From Winogradskyella haliclonae (lineage in GTDB: Bacteria > Bacteroidota > Bacteroidia > Flavobacteriales > Flavobacteriaceae), in contig NZ_BMDQ01000003.1 in NCBI RefSeq assembly GCF_014635865.1, positions 310,001 through 374,000 on the forward strand: 64,000 bases of DNA. Direction: 5' to 3'. Position numbers and translations under genes: made by a program. A model generated the notes under the pieces. The model saw nothing but the letters and a program-made list of their open reading frames with translations, ran no database searches and was not told where the DNA came from. Positions 45,379 through 54,817 of the stretch are shown in pieces (the stretch's first letter is position 1; every line of letters starts with the position of its first letter).

Positions 45379-48222
45379 ATGAAATTATTCAGATATGTAA
45401 GTATCACTTTCATTATGGCGATAAGCTTATTTAGCTGTAAAAATGAAACAACAGATAAAACCAATGAATTAGAAGTTAATTACGAAACCTTTGAACTCGA
45501 CAACGGACTTAAAGTCCTATTTCATATAGACCGTTCTGACCCAGTAGTGGCAGTTTCATTAACTGCTCATGTAGGATCAGCAAGAGAAATTGAAGGGCGC
45601 ACAGGGTTTGCTCACTTATTTGAACACTTATTATTTTTAGAATCCGAAAACCTTGGTAAAGGTGGGCTTGATAAAATGAGTGCTCGTATTGGCGGCTCTG
45701 GAGCTAATGGTTCTACTAATAGAGACCGCACAAATTATTTACAAACTGTTCCAAAGGACGCATTAGAAAAGATGATTTGGGCTGAAGCCGATAAGCTAGG
45801 ATACTTTATTAATACGGTGACTGATCCTGTTTTGGCAAAAGAAAAGCAAGTTGTAAAAAATGAAAAACGCCAATCGGTAGATAACCGTCCTTATGGTCAT
45901 ACACAATACGTCATTGATAAAAACCTCTATCCTAAAGGACATCCATACAGTTGGCAAGTTATTGGCTCTTTAGAAGATTTACAAAATGCAACTTTGCAAG
46001 ATGTTAAAGATTTTTTTAACCGTTGGTACGTACCTAATAATGTGATTTTAACTATTGCCGGTGATTTTGATACAACTCAAGCAAAACAATGGATAAAGAA
46101 GTATTTTGATGAAATTCCAAGAGGAGAAGATATTCCGGCATTAGCTAAGCAATCTGCAGTTTTAGAAGCTTCTAAACATTTGTACTACGAGGATAATTTT
46201 GCACGTGCACCTCGATTAACAATGGTTTGGCCTGGAGTTCCTGATTATCATGAAGATTCTTACGCACTAAGTGTATTAACACAATATTTAACTAACGGGA
46301 AAAAAGCACCACTAGATAAGGTTCTTGTTCAAGATGAACAATTAACGAGCTTTGTTGGCATGGGTGAATATAACTCTGAAATTTCAGGACAAATACAGTT
46401 AAGCGTTACGGCTTTTAATCAAGTAGAATTAGATGATGTGGCAAAGGCCATTAACAAAGGATTTGCAGATTTTGAAGCTAATGGCATCTCAGAAGATGAT
46501 TTAAACCGAATCAAAGCTGGTCAAGAAACTAATTTCTATTCTGGTTTATCTAGTGTTTTAGGAAAAGGCGCTCAATTGACGCAATACGAAATGTTTGCTG
46601 GAGATGCAGGTTTTCTTACCAAAGATGTTGAAAACATTTTAGCGGTTACTCCTGAAGATGTCATGCGTGTTTATAATACCTATATTAAAGATAAAAATTA
46701 TATCGCTACGAGCTTTGTTCCTAAAGGACAAGCTAGTTTTGCTCTTGAGAATTCTGAATTAGCAGAAGTTGTAGAAGAACAAATTGTTGAAGGTGCTGAA
46801 GAATCTTTTGATGCATCTATTGCTGCAACCTATGAAAAAACTGCTTCTAGCTTTGACAGAAGTATTGAACCGCCTTATGGCGAAAGCCCAAATGTAACTG
46901 TTCCAGAAGTATGGAAAGAAAATCTTAGCTCTGGTATTAAAGCCTCAGGGATTGAAAATGATGAAGTGCCATTGGTGCAGTTTCAATTAAAGATTAAAGG
47001 TGGTATGCTTTTAGAAAGCATAGATAAAATAGGTGTTTCTAACATAATGGCTGATTTAATGTCGCGAGGCACCAAAAACAAAACGCCTGAGCAGTTAGAA
47101 AATGAAATCGAAAGTCTAGGCGCCCGCATTAACACATTTGCTACTGATGATGCTGTGTTTATTTCTGGAAGCTGTTTGTCCAAAAAATATGAAGCAACCA
47201 TGGCTTTAGTTTCTGAAATCTTATTAGAACCACGTTGGGATGCTAAAGAGTTTGATTTAATTAAGCAAAGTGTAAAATCTAGCATTCAACGTCAAAAAGC
47301 TAATCCTAATGCTATTGCTGCTAATGAATATGCCAAGCTATTATATGGAGAAGACCATATATTAGCACAAAATAGTCAAGGTACTGAACAATCGGTAGAT
47401 GCTATTACTATTAAAGATTTACAGGAGTATTACAACAATAATCTAACACCAAAATTGGCTTCGCTAAATATTGTTGGAGATATCTCTAAAGATAAAGTCA
47501 TAGCCAATCTAGAAACCATTAATACCAAATGGGAAGCAAAAGATGTAAGCATACCAGAATTACCAGAAGTAAAAGTTCCCGAAAAAGCAACAGTATATTT
47601 TTATGATGTACCAAATGCTAAGCAATCGCAAATTCGTTTTGGGTATCCTGGACCAAAAGCAACTGATGATGATTATTATGCAGCCTCAGTCATGAACTAT
47701 CGTTTAGGTGGTGGTGGTTTTGCATCTCAATTAACGCAAGAATTGCGTGAAGGCAAAGGGTATACTTATGGTATTCGTTCGAGGTTTAGTGGAGATGAAA
47801 ATACAGGAAGCTTTACTATTTCTAGTGGTGTGAGAAGTAATGTGACGTACCAGTCCGCAGCTTTAGTCAAAGACATTTTAGATAATTACGCTAAAGATTT
47901 TGACAGTACTGATTTAGAGGTTACCAAAGGCTTTACATTAAAAAGTGGTGCGCGTGCTTTTGAAACACTAGGTGCTAAACTAAATATGTTATCAAATATT
48001 AGTGATTTAGGTTTTGATGATGACTACGCTAAGCAACGTGAAGAAATTGTAAAAGCACTTACGGTGGATGATATAAAAACTTTAGGCAAAAAATATATTA
48101 GACCTGACAAAATGATTTATTTGGTCGTTGGTGATGCTGCTACACAGTTAGACAAATTAGAGCAATTAGGATTTGGTAAACCTGTGTTATTAAACCCAAC
48201 TTACGAAGCCTTAGACCAGTAA
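45379..48222 (+). CDS. secreted M16 family metalloprotease, lipoprotein
   Basis: 947 residues. Lipobox LFSC, lipidated Cys at 20. The first M16 domain has the inverted zinc motif H79-L-F-E-H83 (HxxEH) and a distal Glu in EKQVVKNEKRQ. The second half (about 510-947) repeats the fold without the motif but with the RxxxGxxY element (YRLGGGGFASQL, GKGYTYGIRS), giving the closed peptide chamber of pitrilysin-like enzymes. Co-operonic with the M14 gene; together they probably degrade peptides in the periplasm. Confidence 0.94.
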   Translation: MKLFRYVSITFIMAISLFSCKNETTDKTNELEVNYETFELDNGLKVLFHIDRSDPVVAVSLTAHVGSAREIEGRTGFAHLFEHLLFLESENLGKGGLDKMSARIGGSGANGSTNRDRTNYLQTVPKDALEKMIWAEADKLGYFINTVTDPVLAKEKQVVKNEKRQSVDNRPYGHTQYVIDKNLYPKGHPYSWQVIGSLEDLQNATLQDVKDFFNRWYVPNNVILTIAGDFDTTQAKQWIKKYFDEIPRGEDIPALAKQSAVLEASKHLYYEDNFARAPRLTMVWPGVPDYHEDSYALSVLTQYLTNGKKAPLDKVLVQDEQLTSFVGMGEYNSEISGQIQLSVTAFNQVELDDVAKAINKGFADFEANGISEDDLNRIKAGQETNFYSGLSSVLGKGAQLTQYEMFAGDAGFLTKDVENILAVTPEDVMRVYNTYIKDKNYIATSFVPKGQASFALENSELAEVVEEQIVEGAEESFDASIAATYEKTASSFDRSIEPPYGESPNVTVPEVWKENLSSGIKASGIENDEVPLVQFQLKIKGGMLLESIDKIGVSNIMADLMSRGTKNKTPEQLENEIESLGARINTFATDDAVFISGSCLSKKYEATMALVSEILLEPRWDAKEFDLIKQSVKSSIQRQKANPNAIAANEYAKLLYGEDHILAQNSQGTEQSVDAITIKDLQEYYNNNLTPKLASLNIVGDISKDKVIANLETINTKWEAKDVSIPELPEVKVPEKATVYFYDVPNAKQSQIRFGYPGPKATDDDYYAASVMNYRLGGGGFASQLTQELREGKGYTYGIRSRFSGDENTGSFTISSGVRSNVTYQSAALVKDILDNYAKDFDSTDLEVTKGFTLKSGARAFETLGAKLNMLSNISDLGFDDDYAKQREEIVKALTVDDIKTLGKKYIRPDKMIYLVVGDAATQLDKLEQLGFGKPVLLNPTYEALDQ

Positions 48223-48238
48223 CAAAAAACAATTTATA

Positions 48239-48282
48239 AAAGGTGTTTATATTTTCTATATTTAGGATGTATAAACACCTTT
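48239..48282. repeat. 13-bp perfect inverted repeat before the PqqB-like gene
   Basis: AAAGGTGTTTATA (48239-48251) and TATAAACACCTTT (48270-48282), loop 18 nt. It sits between the M16 stop and the next ATG at 48286 and has only three T after it, so it may be a weak terminator or an operator. TATATTTA, a near -7 element, lies in the loop. Confidence 0.6.
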
Positions 48283-48285
48283 ATC

Positions 48286-49245
48286 ATGCTTAACAAAATC
48301 GCTCTCTTATTATTTCTAGTAATTACTGCTTGTGATATAAAAAGAGATAATAGTGAAAATTTTCCTAGTACTAAAACTGTATCCAAAACGTCATTAGTAA
48401 TTCTTGGCACTGCTCAAGATGCAGGTTATCCCCAGATTGGATGTACAAAATCTTGTTGTACAAATAAATGGAGTGACAAAAACTCAACTCTAGTTACTAG
48501 TATCGGTATTATAGAACCTAAAGAAAAGAAAACCTATCTTTTTGAAGCAACTCCAGATATTAAATTTCAAATTAAAAAGCTATCATCATATATAGATAAT
48601 AATAGTATACAATTACCAAACGGCATATTCTTAACACATGCGCATATAGGACATTACACAGGTTTAATGCAATTAGGTCGTGAAGCAATAAACGCTAAAA
48701 ACATTCAAGTTTTTTCAATGCCAAAGATGTTTGATTATTTGAGTTCAAATGGCCCTTGGAATCAATTAGTTGAACTAGGAAATATAGATTTAAAAGCAAT
48801 CAGTGATAATACTGAAGTTTCTGTAAATTCTAACTTAAAAATCACACCATTCATTGTACCACACAGAGGAGAATACACAGAAACCGTTGGTTATAAGATT
48901 AAAGGACCTCATAAGACTGCTTTGTTTATTCCTGATATTGATAAATGGGAAAAGTGGGAGATTTCTATTGAAGACGAGATTAAAAAAGTTGACTATGCAT
49001 TCTTAGACGCAACTTTCTATAAAAATGGTGAAGTAGGAAATAGAGATATGTCTCAGATACCGCACCCTTTTGTAGAAGAGAGTTTTAAGCGTCTTAAAAA
49101 CATGACTTCAAATGATAAGTCTAAAGTATATTTTATACATTTCAACCATACAAATCCACTCTTACAAAAGAACTCAAAGGCTCAAAAAGAAGTTATAAAT
49201 TTAGGTTTTAATTTTGCAAAAGAAGGTTTAATTTTTGAATTGTAA
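48286..49245 (+). CDS. PqqB-like metallo-beta-lactamase-fold lipoprotein
   Basis: 319 residues. Lipobox ITAC, lipidated Cys near 16. The sequence VILGTAQDAGYPQIGC (about 38-53) is typical of the PqqB branch of the metallo-beta-lactamase fold. The expected HxHxDH metal motif reads H118-A-H120-I-G-H123, so the Asp ligand is replaced by Gly. Other motifs are FIVPHRGEYTETVGYKI, LFIPDIDKWE and FIHFNHTNPL. The protein is envelope-anchored, unlike cytosolic PqqB; no PQQ genes are nearby. Enzyme role unclear. Confidence 0.82.
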   Translation: MLNKIALLLFLVITACDIKRDNSENFPSTKTVSKTSLVILGTAQDAGYPQIGCTKSCCTNKWSDKNSTLVTSIGIIEPKEKKTYLFEATPDIKFQIKKLSSYIDNNSIQLPNGIFLTHAHIGHYTGLMQLGREAINAKNIQVFSMPKMFDYLSSNGPWNQLVELGNIDLKAISDNTEVSVNSNLKITPFIVPHRGEYTETVGYKIKGPHKTALFIPDIDKWEKWEISIEDEIKKVDYAFLDATFYKNGEVGNRDMSQIPHPFVEESFKRLKNMTSNDKSKVYFIHFNHTNPLLQKNSKAQKEVINLGFNFAKEGLIFEL

Positions 49246-49253
49246 CATAAATC

Positions 49254-49721
49254 ATGTCTCACATCCAACACGTATCAAAACACCTGAATGATGTCTTTTT
49301 TGGAGGTAATTGGACGGCGTCTAATGTAAAAGATACTATTACACCAATTACACTAAAAGAAGCTCATCATAAAATCAAGGACTGTAACACCATTGCAGTT
49401 TTAGTATTTCATATTAATTATTATGTAGAAGGCATACTACCTATTTTTAAAGGTGGCGGACTAGAGATTCGAGATAAATATAGCTTTGATGCACCAGAAT
49501 TTAAAACTGAACAAGACTGGGAAGGTTATAAAACTAAAGTCTTAAAAAATGCTCAACTATTAGTTGATAAAGTCAATAAACTAAGTGATGTTATAATTTT
49601 TGAGCCATTTGTAGATGAAAAATACGGAAATTACTATCGTAACTTAAACGGATTAATTGAGCATACTCACTACCATTTGGGACAGATTGCTATTTTAAAG
49701 AAACTCACTAGTAAATCTTAA
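49254..49721 (+). CDS. DinB-like four-helix protein
   Basis: 155 residues. Helical profile with a possible metal triad: the His in VFHINYYVEG (about 52) and His residues in LIEHTHYHLGQIAIL (about 133-139), as in DinB/YfiT proteins. It follows the PqqB-like gene by 8 bp and probably shares its transcript. Reaction unknown; such proteins often transfer or bind small thiols, fitting the bacillithiol gene nearby, but this is inference. Confidence 0.75.
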   Translation: MSHIQHVSKHLNDVFFGGNWTASNVKDTITPITLKEAHHKIKDCNTIAVLVFHINYYVEGILPIFKGGGLEIRDKYSFDAPEFKTEQDWEGYKTKVLKNAQLLVDKVNKLSDVIIFEPFVDEKYGNYYRNLNGLIEHTHYHLGQIAILKKLTSKS

Positions 49722-49764
49722 TTATAAGATTCTGAAATAAGTTAATTAATGGCAGTGTAAAACT

Positions 49765-49796
49765 AAAAAGCCGATACAAATGTATCGGCTTTTTTA
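49765..49796. terminator. bidirectional terminator between DinB-like gene and ndk
   Basis: AAAAAGCCGATACA and TGTATCGGCTTTTTT, stem of 12 bp or more around a short loop, in the gap of two convergent genes. Confidence 0.9.
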
Positions 49797-49813
49797 TATT
49801 ACATCTTAAAATC

Positions 49814-50233
49814 TTAGAACATTTCTCGACCTGAGAAATGAAAAGCACCTTCAATAGCTGCATTTTCATCACTATCACTACCGTGAACAGCATTTTCACC
49901 AATTGATGCCGCATATAGTTTGCGGATAGTGCCTTCAGCTGCTTCAGCAGGGTTAGTAGCACCAATTAAAGCTCTAAAATCTTCTACAGCATTATCTTTC
50001 TCTAAGATAGCTGCAACAATAGGACCACGAGTCATGTACTGTACTAACTCGCCAAAGAAAGGTCTTTCATTATGTACAGCATAAAAAGCCTCAGCATCTT
50101 GCTTAGTCATATGTGTTAATTTCATTGCTACGATTCTAAAACCTGAAGCGTTGATTTTCTCTAATATTGCGCCAATGTGTCCTTTTTCAACAGCATCTGG
50201 CTTTAACATTGTAAATGTTCTGTTAGTTGCCAT
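49814..50233 (-). CDS. ndk: nucleoside diphosphate kinase
   Basis: 139 residues from the ATG at 50233. Moves the gamma phosphate between nucleoside triphosphates and diphosphates. [17 protein letters not shown] at the start, and the phosphorylated His in [13 protein letters not shown] (about 116) are intact. An upstream frame to 50281 is not used. Its promoter TTG-N19-TATTTTTG at 50279-50308 is strong, and the leader holds a small hairpin. Confidence 0.97.
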   Translation of the reverse strand: MATNRTFTMLKPDAVEKGHIGAILEKINASGFRIVAMKLTHMTKQDAEAFYAVHNERPFFGELVQYMTRGPIVAAILEKDNAVEDFRALIGATNPAEAAEGTIRKLYAASIGENAVHGSDSDENAAIEGAFHFSGREMF

Positions 50234-50278
50234 ATTTTCTTTTTTAATTATCACCAAAACTCTTGGTGAATTCGCGTG

Positions 50279-50308
50279 CAAAAATACGCTATTTTATAGA
50301 ATACACAA
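50279..50308 (-). promoter_or_regulatory. Bacteroidota-type promoter of ndk
   Basis: On the minus strand TTG (50308-50306), 19-nt spacer, TATTTTTG (50286-50279), an exact consensus match. The 45-nt leader includes a CACCAA-GAGTT-TTGGTG hairpin about 16 nt upstream of the ATG. Confidence 0.75.
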
Positions 50309-50402
50309 GCATCAAACTGGTTTAGAATTTCAATACAAAACTTCGCTAAATTATATGCAAAGCATTTCAAGGATTTGTGATTAAATTGTATATTCGTCTG
50401 TT

Positions 50403-51419
50403 ATGAAAACAGAAGAAATTAAAGCAGTAAAAGCCTTACTTAGTGAAGTCAAAAAAATCGTTATTATACCACATAGAAATCCTGATGGTGATGCTATTGG
50501 CTCTACTCTAGCTTTGATGCACTACTTAAACCAATATAATCATGAAGTAAGAGTTATTGCGCCAAACGATTATCCTGATTTTTTAAAATGGATGCCAGGT
50601 GAATCTTCAGTTTTAAAATTTGAAACAGAACGTGAAGTTTCGGAAAAATTAATTGCTGAAGCTGATATTATGTTTACTCTAGACTTTAATGCCTTACACC
50701 GAACAGGTAAAGATATGGCTGAAGTATTAGCCGCTTCGCAATCACTAAAAATTATGATTGACCATCATCAAGCACCAGACGATTATGCTACATACATGTA
50801 TTCTGATGCTAAAATGTCTTCAACTGGAGAAATGGTATATAACTTTATAGAAATGCTTGATGACACCGATAAAATAACAGTGGATATTGCCACATGTATT
50901 TATGTTGGCATTATGACAGACACAGGCTCTTTTAGGTTTAGATCTACCACAAGTCGTACCCATCAAGTGATTTCAAACTTAATTGAAAAAGGTGCAGATA
51001 ATACCGAAATTCATAACCAAGTTTACGATACCAATAGCTATGATAGGTTACAACTTTTAGGTAGAGCGCTTCAGAATTTAAAAGTTATTCCCGAGTATAA
51101 CACAGCATATATTACGCTTTCTCAAACAGAGTTGGATGAATTTAACTATAAAAAAGGAGATACTGAAGCTGTTGTTAATTATGCATTATCAATTCATAAA
51201 ACAATTTTAGCAGCCATATTTATTGAGAACACACAAGAAGGTATTATTAAAATCTCATTAAGAAGTAAAGGTGATCTTTCGGTAAATGAAATGTCTCGTG
51301 CACACTTTAATGGCGGTGGACATACAAACGCGGCCGGAGGTCGCAGTGCACTTTCTCTTGAAGCAACAGTTGAAAAATTTATTGCTATATTGCCTGAATA
51401 TAAAAGCCAACTTGTATAA
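50403..51419 (+). CDS. nrnA: bifunctional oligoribonuclease/PAP phosphatase NrnA
   Basis: 338 residues, DHH-DHHA1 phosphoesterase. Motifs: IPHRNPDGDAIGS (about 19-31), LDFNALHR, the DHH motif in MIDHHQAPDD (about 118-127) and the C-terminal FNGGGHTNAAGG (about 300-311), all intact. It degrades nano-RNAs and dephosphorylates pAp. Its stop overlaps the gldI start by one base (TAATG). Confidence 0.92.
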   Translation: MKTEEIKAVKALLSEVKKIVIIPHRNPDGDAIGSTLALMHYLNQYNHEVRVIAPNDYPDFLKWMPGESSVLKFETEREVSEKLIAEADIMFTLDFNALHRTGKDMAEVLAASQSLKIMIDHHQAPDDYATYMYSDAKMSSTGEMVYNFIEMLDDTDKITVDIATCIYVGIMTDTGSFRFRSTTSRTHQVISNLIEKGADNTEIHNQVYDTNSYDRLQLLGRALQNLKVIPEYNTAYITLSQTELDEFNYKKGDTEAVVNYALSIHKTILAAIFIENTQEGIIKISLRSKGDLSVNEMSRAHFNGGGHTNAAGGRSALSLEATVEKFIAILPEYKSQLV

Positions 51420-51961
51420 TGAAAAACCTACTTTTTATTCTTATTCTGGCTACTCTATTTTTGGGCTGTAAATCTCCAGAAGCAAGACCTCCTGAAGTTG
51501 TCAATTCTGGTTCTTTTATTAAAGAATCGGTTGAACGTAACATAGAGCTTAATAAAATAGAACGCGAAAAAATTCAGAAAGTCATATCCGGTTTTTCAGA
51601 TAAAGCTTTTATGCCCTCAGAAAATGGCTTTTGGTATCACTACAATTCTAAAGCAGAAAACGATAGTATCACGCCTAAATTTGGTGACCGCATCGCATTC
51701 ACATTTAATATTTCTGACCTAGATGGTAATGAAATTTATTCTAAAAATGAGATAGGCACACAATACTATACTATGGATAAGGAAGAATTATTTTCAGGCC
51801 TTAGAGAAGGCTTGAAACTTATGAAAGCCTCCGAAGATGTCACATTTATATTTCCATCACAAAAAGCATATGGCTATTACGGTGATGATAACAGAATAGG
51901 CACTAATGTGCCACTAATTTGCAACGTAATTTTAAAAACAATAACCCAAAACAATGATTAA
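51419..51961 (+). CDS. gldI: gliding motility lipoprotein GldI (FKBP-type)
   Basis: 180 residues. Lipobox FLGC puts the lipidated Cys near 17. The C-terminal half (about 70-178) has the FKBP-type peptidylprolyl isomerase pattern with FGDRIAFTFNISDLDG, LREGLKLMKASEDVTFIFPS and AYGYYGD. GldI is required for gliding in Flavobacterium johnsoniae. Adjacent nrnA and a second isomerase lipoprotein gene form an operon that is common in flavobacteria. Confidence 0.9.
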   Translation: MKNLLFILILATLFLGCKSPEARPPEVVNSGSFIKESVERNIELNKIEREKIQKVISGFSDKAFMPSENGFWYHYNSKAENDSITPKFGDRIAFTFNISDLDGNEIYSKNEIGTQYYTMDKEELFSGLREGLKLMKASEDVTFIFPSQKAYGYYGDDNRIGTNVPLICNVILKTITQNND

Positions 51962-53186
51962 GAAAATTTATATCCCATTAGCAGCACTAATGTTACTCTC
52001 TATAACAAGCTGCAAAAAACCTAAATATAATGTTGAGGATGGACTTTACGCAGAAATTATAACCAACAAGGGTACAATGGTTGCCAAACTTCACTATGAT
52101 AAAGTACCAGTAACAGTAGCAAATTTTGTTGCATTATCAGAAGGCAATCATCCTTTAGCTGAAGAAGAATATAAAGGAAAACCATTCTATGATGGCATCA
52201 TATTCCATAGAGTAATAAACAATTTTATGATTCAAGGTGGTGACCCTACTGGTACAGGAAGAGGAACTCCTGGTTATAAATTTGCTGCTGACTTTAGTCC
52301 AGATTTAAAACATGATAAGCCAGGAATATTATCTATGGCTAATAGTGGAGGAATTAACACTAATGGAAGTCAATTTTTTATAACAGAAGCGCCATATGCT
52401 AGAGGTAATTTCTATGACGCACAAGGAAACTTAAAACCTTGTGATCAACCTGGAGTTAGTTGTCATTCTGTATTTGGAGAACTTGTTATAGGATTAGAGG
52501 TACAGGATTCTATATCCAATGTTAAAGTCATTGACCCAAGAACTAGAAACCATAAGCCTGTTGAAGATGTATTAATAAATAAGGTTAATATCATAAGAAT
52601 TGGTAGAGATGCCAAAAAGTTTGATGCGCCTAAGGTATTTGAAGAAAACATGCCTAAAGTGGAAGAAAATTTCAAAGAATTGAGAAAAGAAGCTGCTGAA
52701 AAAGCTGAAGAAGCTAAGCGTATCGCGGAGGAAAAGAAAGCAAAAGTAGCTTCTGAATTTAAACCAACTCTCGATGATTATAACGCTAAAGCTAAAACAT
52801 TAGCGTCTGGTTTAAAAGTGCATTATCTTACTAAAGGTAATGGCGCTAAACCAAAAACTGGTCAAACTGCTATGATTAATTACCAAGGTTATTTTACTGA
52901 TGGAAAATTACTAGACAGTAATGTAAAAGACGTTGAAGAAAAATTTGGTATGCTTAACCCACAAAAGGTACAACGTAATATGTATGCACCTACTCCAATG
53001 AAAGTTAGCCCAGATGCAAACTTATTTGGAGGTTTTAAAGAAGCTTTAGCGACAATGCGTGTTGGTGATAAAGCGTTCTTTTATTTCCCATCTCACTTGG
53101 CTTATGGTGAAGGAGGACGTCCGCCAATTGTAAAACCTAATACCGATTTAGCATTTATTATTGAAATGGTAGATATTCAAAAATAG
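51954..53186 (+). CDS. cyclophilin-FKBP fusion peptidylprolyl isomerase, lipoprotein
   Basis: 410 residues. Lipobox SITSC, lipidated Cys near 21. Cyclophilin domain (about 30-220) with FHRVINNFMIQGGDPTGTG and NTNGSQFFITEAP; a charged linker (about 225-265, Glu/Lys-rich helix); then an FKBP domain (about 285-410) with FGGFKEALATMRVGDKAFF and AYGEGGRPPIVKPN. Two unrelated isomerase folds in one envelope chaperone. Starts 8 bp inside the end of gldI, so translation is coupled. Confidence 0.92.
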   Translation: MIKKIYIPLAALMLLSITSCKKPKYNVEDGLYAEIITNKGTMVAKLHYDKVPVTVANFVALSEGNHPLAEEEYKGKPFYDGIIFHRVINNFMIQGGDPTGTGRGTPGYKFAADFSPDLKHDKPGILSMANSGGINTNGSQFFITEAPYARGNFYDAQGNLKPCDQPGVSCHSVFGELVIGLEVQDSISNVKVIDPRTRNHKPVEDVLINKVNIIRIGRDAKKFDAPKVFEENMPKVEENFKELRKEAAEKAEEAKRIAEEKKAKVASEFKPTLDDYNAKAKTLASGLKVHYLTKGNGAKPKTGQTAMINYQGYFTDGKLLDSNVKDVEEKFGMLNPQKVQRNMYAPTPMKVSPDANLFGGFKEALATMRVGDKAFFYFPSHLAYGEGGRPPIVKPNTDLAFIIEMVDIQK

Positions 53187-53204
53187 TCTGAAACAAAATA
53201 AATT

Positions 53205-53240
53205 AAAAAAGCAGCTATTCTAAAGAGTAGCTGCTTTTTT
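53205..53240 (+). terminator. intrinsic terminator of the nrnA-gldI operon
   Basis: AAAAAAGCAGCTA and TAGCTGCTTTTTT around a 10-nt loop, 18 bp after the last stop. Confidence 0.9.
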
Positions 53241-53288
53241 AATTATAATTATATATAATACCGAATCAGGTTTTGCATTACATTAAGA

Positions 53289-54755
53289 TTAATTCTTTTC
53301 AGGAATATTCTCCAAAATCTCTAAAACAAACTTCCAGTATTTCTGAGTCGAAGAGATTTGGGCACGTTCGTCTGGTGAGTGCGCTCCTTTAATGTTTGGA
53401 CCAAAACTTATCATATCCATTTCTGGGTAATTCTGTCCCAAAATACCACATTCTAATCCTGCATGACATGCCGCTACATGAGGCTTTTCACCATTATTAA
53501 GTCGCTCATAAATTGGCACCATGACTTTTAGAATATCAGAATCCATATTTGGTGCCCAACCAGGATAATCTCCAGAAAACTCAACTTCACAACCTGTTAA
53601 CTCAAATGTAGCCCGCAATGTATTTGCCAAATCTAGTTTAGAACTCTCGACAGAACTTCGTGTTAGGCAACCTATTTTAATATGACCATCTTTAATAATA
53701 ACTCGTGCAATATTATTAGAAGTTTCAACTAAATCTTTAATATCTGGACTCATTCTATAAACACCATTTAATGCAGCGTAAATAGATCTGGTTAAACCTT
53801 CTTGTACACCTAAATCCATAATCTTGTCTGGAGTTTCTGTTTTAGAAATAATTATTTCTAAATCCGGCTCCATAGTTTTGTATTCCTTCTTAATCGTTTC
53901 AGAAAGTTGTTTCATTTCAAAACTAAAAGCATCTTCATGCACAGCATCGATAGCAACTATAGCTTTGCTTTCACGAGGAATTGCATTACGTAAACTACCA
54001 CCATCAATTTCAGAAATACGCAAACCAAAGTTTTCAAAACCATCAAATAACAAACGGTTCATTAATTTATTGGCATTGCCTAATCCTTCATGGATTTGCA
54101 TACCCGAGTGCCCACCTTGTAACCCTTTTACGGTTATTAGGTATCCTATTTTAAATTCTGGTGTATCTTCTTCATTATAGTCTCGAGTAGCAGTCACATC
54201 GATTCCACCCGCACAGCCAACACCTATTTCGTCATCTTCTTCAGTGTCTAAATTTAAAAGTATATCACCTTTTAGCAATCCGCCTTTAAGTCCCATTGCA
54301 CCTGTCATTCCAGTTTCTTCGTCAATAGTGAATAAGGCCTCTAAATCTGGATGTGCAATACTATCACTCTCTAAAATTGCCATAATTGTAGCCACACCTA
54401 GCCCATTATCTGCACCAAGTGTTGTGCCTTTAGCTTTTACCCAATCACCATCGACAAACATGTCGATACCTTGAGTGTCAAAATCAAAAACAGTATCATT
54501 ATTTTTTTGATGTACCATATCCAAGTGACTTTGCATCACTATAGGCTTACGTTTTTCCATACCTTTTGTTGCAGGCTTACGAATGATAACATTACCAACT
54601 TCATCTTCAATCGTTTCTAAACCCAAAGTTTTACCAAAATCTTTCATGAATTGTATGACGCGTTGTTCCTTTTTTGAAGGTCTTGGTACTGCGTTTAAAT
54701 CTGCAAATTTATTCCAAAGCGCTTTTGGTTCTAAAGCTCTTATTTCTGAACTCAT
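53289..54755 (-). CDS. pepD: aminoacyl-histidine dipeptidase PepD
   Basis: 488 residues, M20C family. Cleaves carnosine-type Xaa-His dipeptides in the cytosol. Zinc-binding and catalytic motifs: the His in VMQSHLDMVHQ (about 79), the Asp in TLGADNGLGVA (about 118), and Glu residues in TIDEETGMTGAMG (about 148-149). The lid domain region has LQGGHSGMQIHEG. Length as in E. coli. Promoter TACCTTTG at 54778-54785, divergent from DUF3810. Confidence 0.95.
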   Translation of the reverse strand: MSSEIRALEPKALWNKFADLNAVPRPSKKEQRVIQFMKDFGKTLGLETIEDEVGNVIIRKPATKGMEKRKPIVMQSHLDMVHQKNNDTVFDFDTQGIDMFVDGDWVKAKGTTLGADNGLGVATIMAILESDSIAHPDLEALFTIDEETGMTGAMGLKGGLLKGDILLNLDTEEDDEIGVGCAGGIDVTATRDYNEEDTPEFKIGYLITVKGLQGGHSGMQIHEGLGNANKLMNRLLFDGFENFGLRISEIDGGSLRNAIPRESKAIVAIDAVHEDAFSFEMKQLSETIKKEYKTMEPDLEIIISKTETPDKIMDLGVQEGLTRSIYAALNGVYRMSPDIKDLVETSNNIARVIIKDGHIKIGCLTRSSVESSKLDLANTLRATFELTGCEVEFSGDYPGWAPNMDSDILKVMVPIYERLNNGEKPHVAACHAGLECGILGQNYPEMDMISFGPNIKGAHSPDERAQISSTQKYWKFVLEILENIPEKN

Positions 54756-54777
54756 ATTTCTCTTTTTTTAAGTCGGT

Positions 54778-54785
54778 CAAAGGTA
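54778..54785 (-). promoter_or_regulatory. -7 element of pepD
   Basis: TACCTTTG on the minus strand fits TAnnTTTG, 22 nt upstream of the start codon. Confidence 0.55.
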
Positions 54786-54805
54786 ACCAAACAAAAACTA
54801 TTTTC

Positions 54806-54813
54806 TATTTTTG
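54806..54813 (+). promoter_or_regulatory. -7 element abutting the DUF3810 start codon
   Basis: TATTTTTG, then AGAC, then ATG at 54818. Predicted leaderless transcript. Confidence 0.5.
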
Positions 54814-54817
54814 AGAC

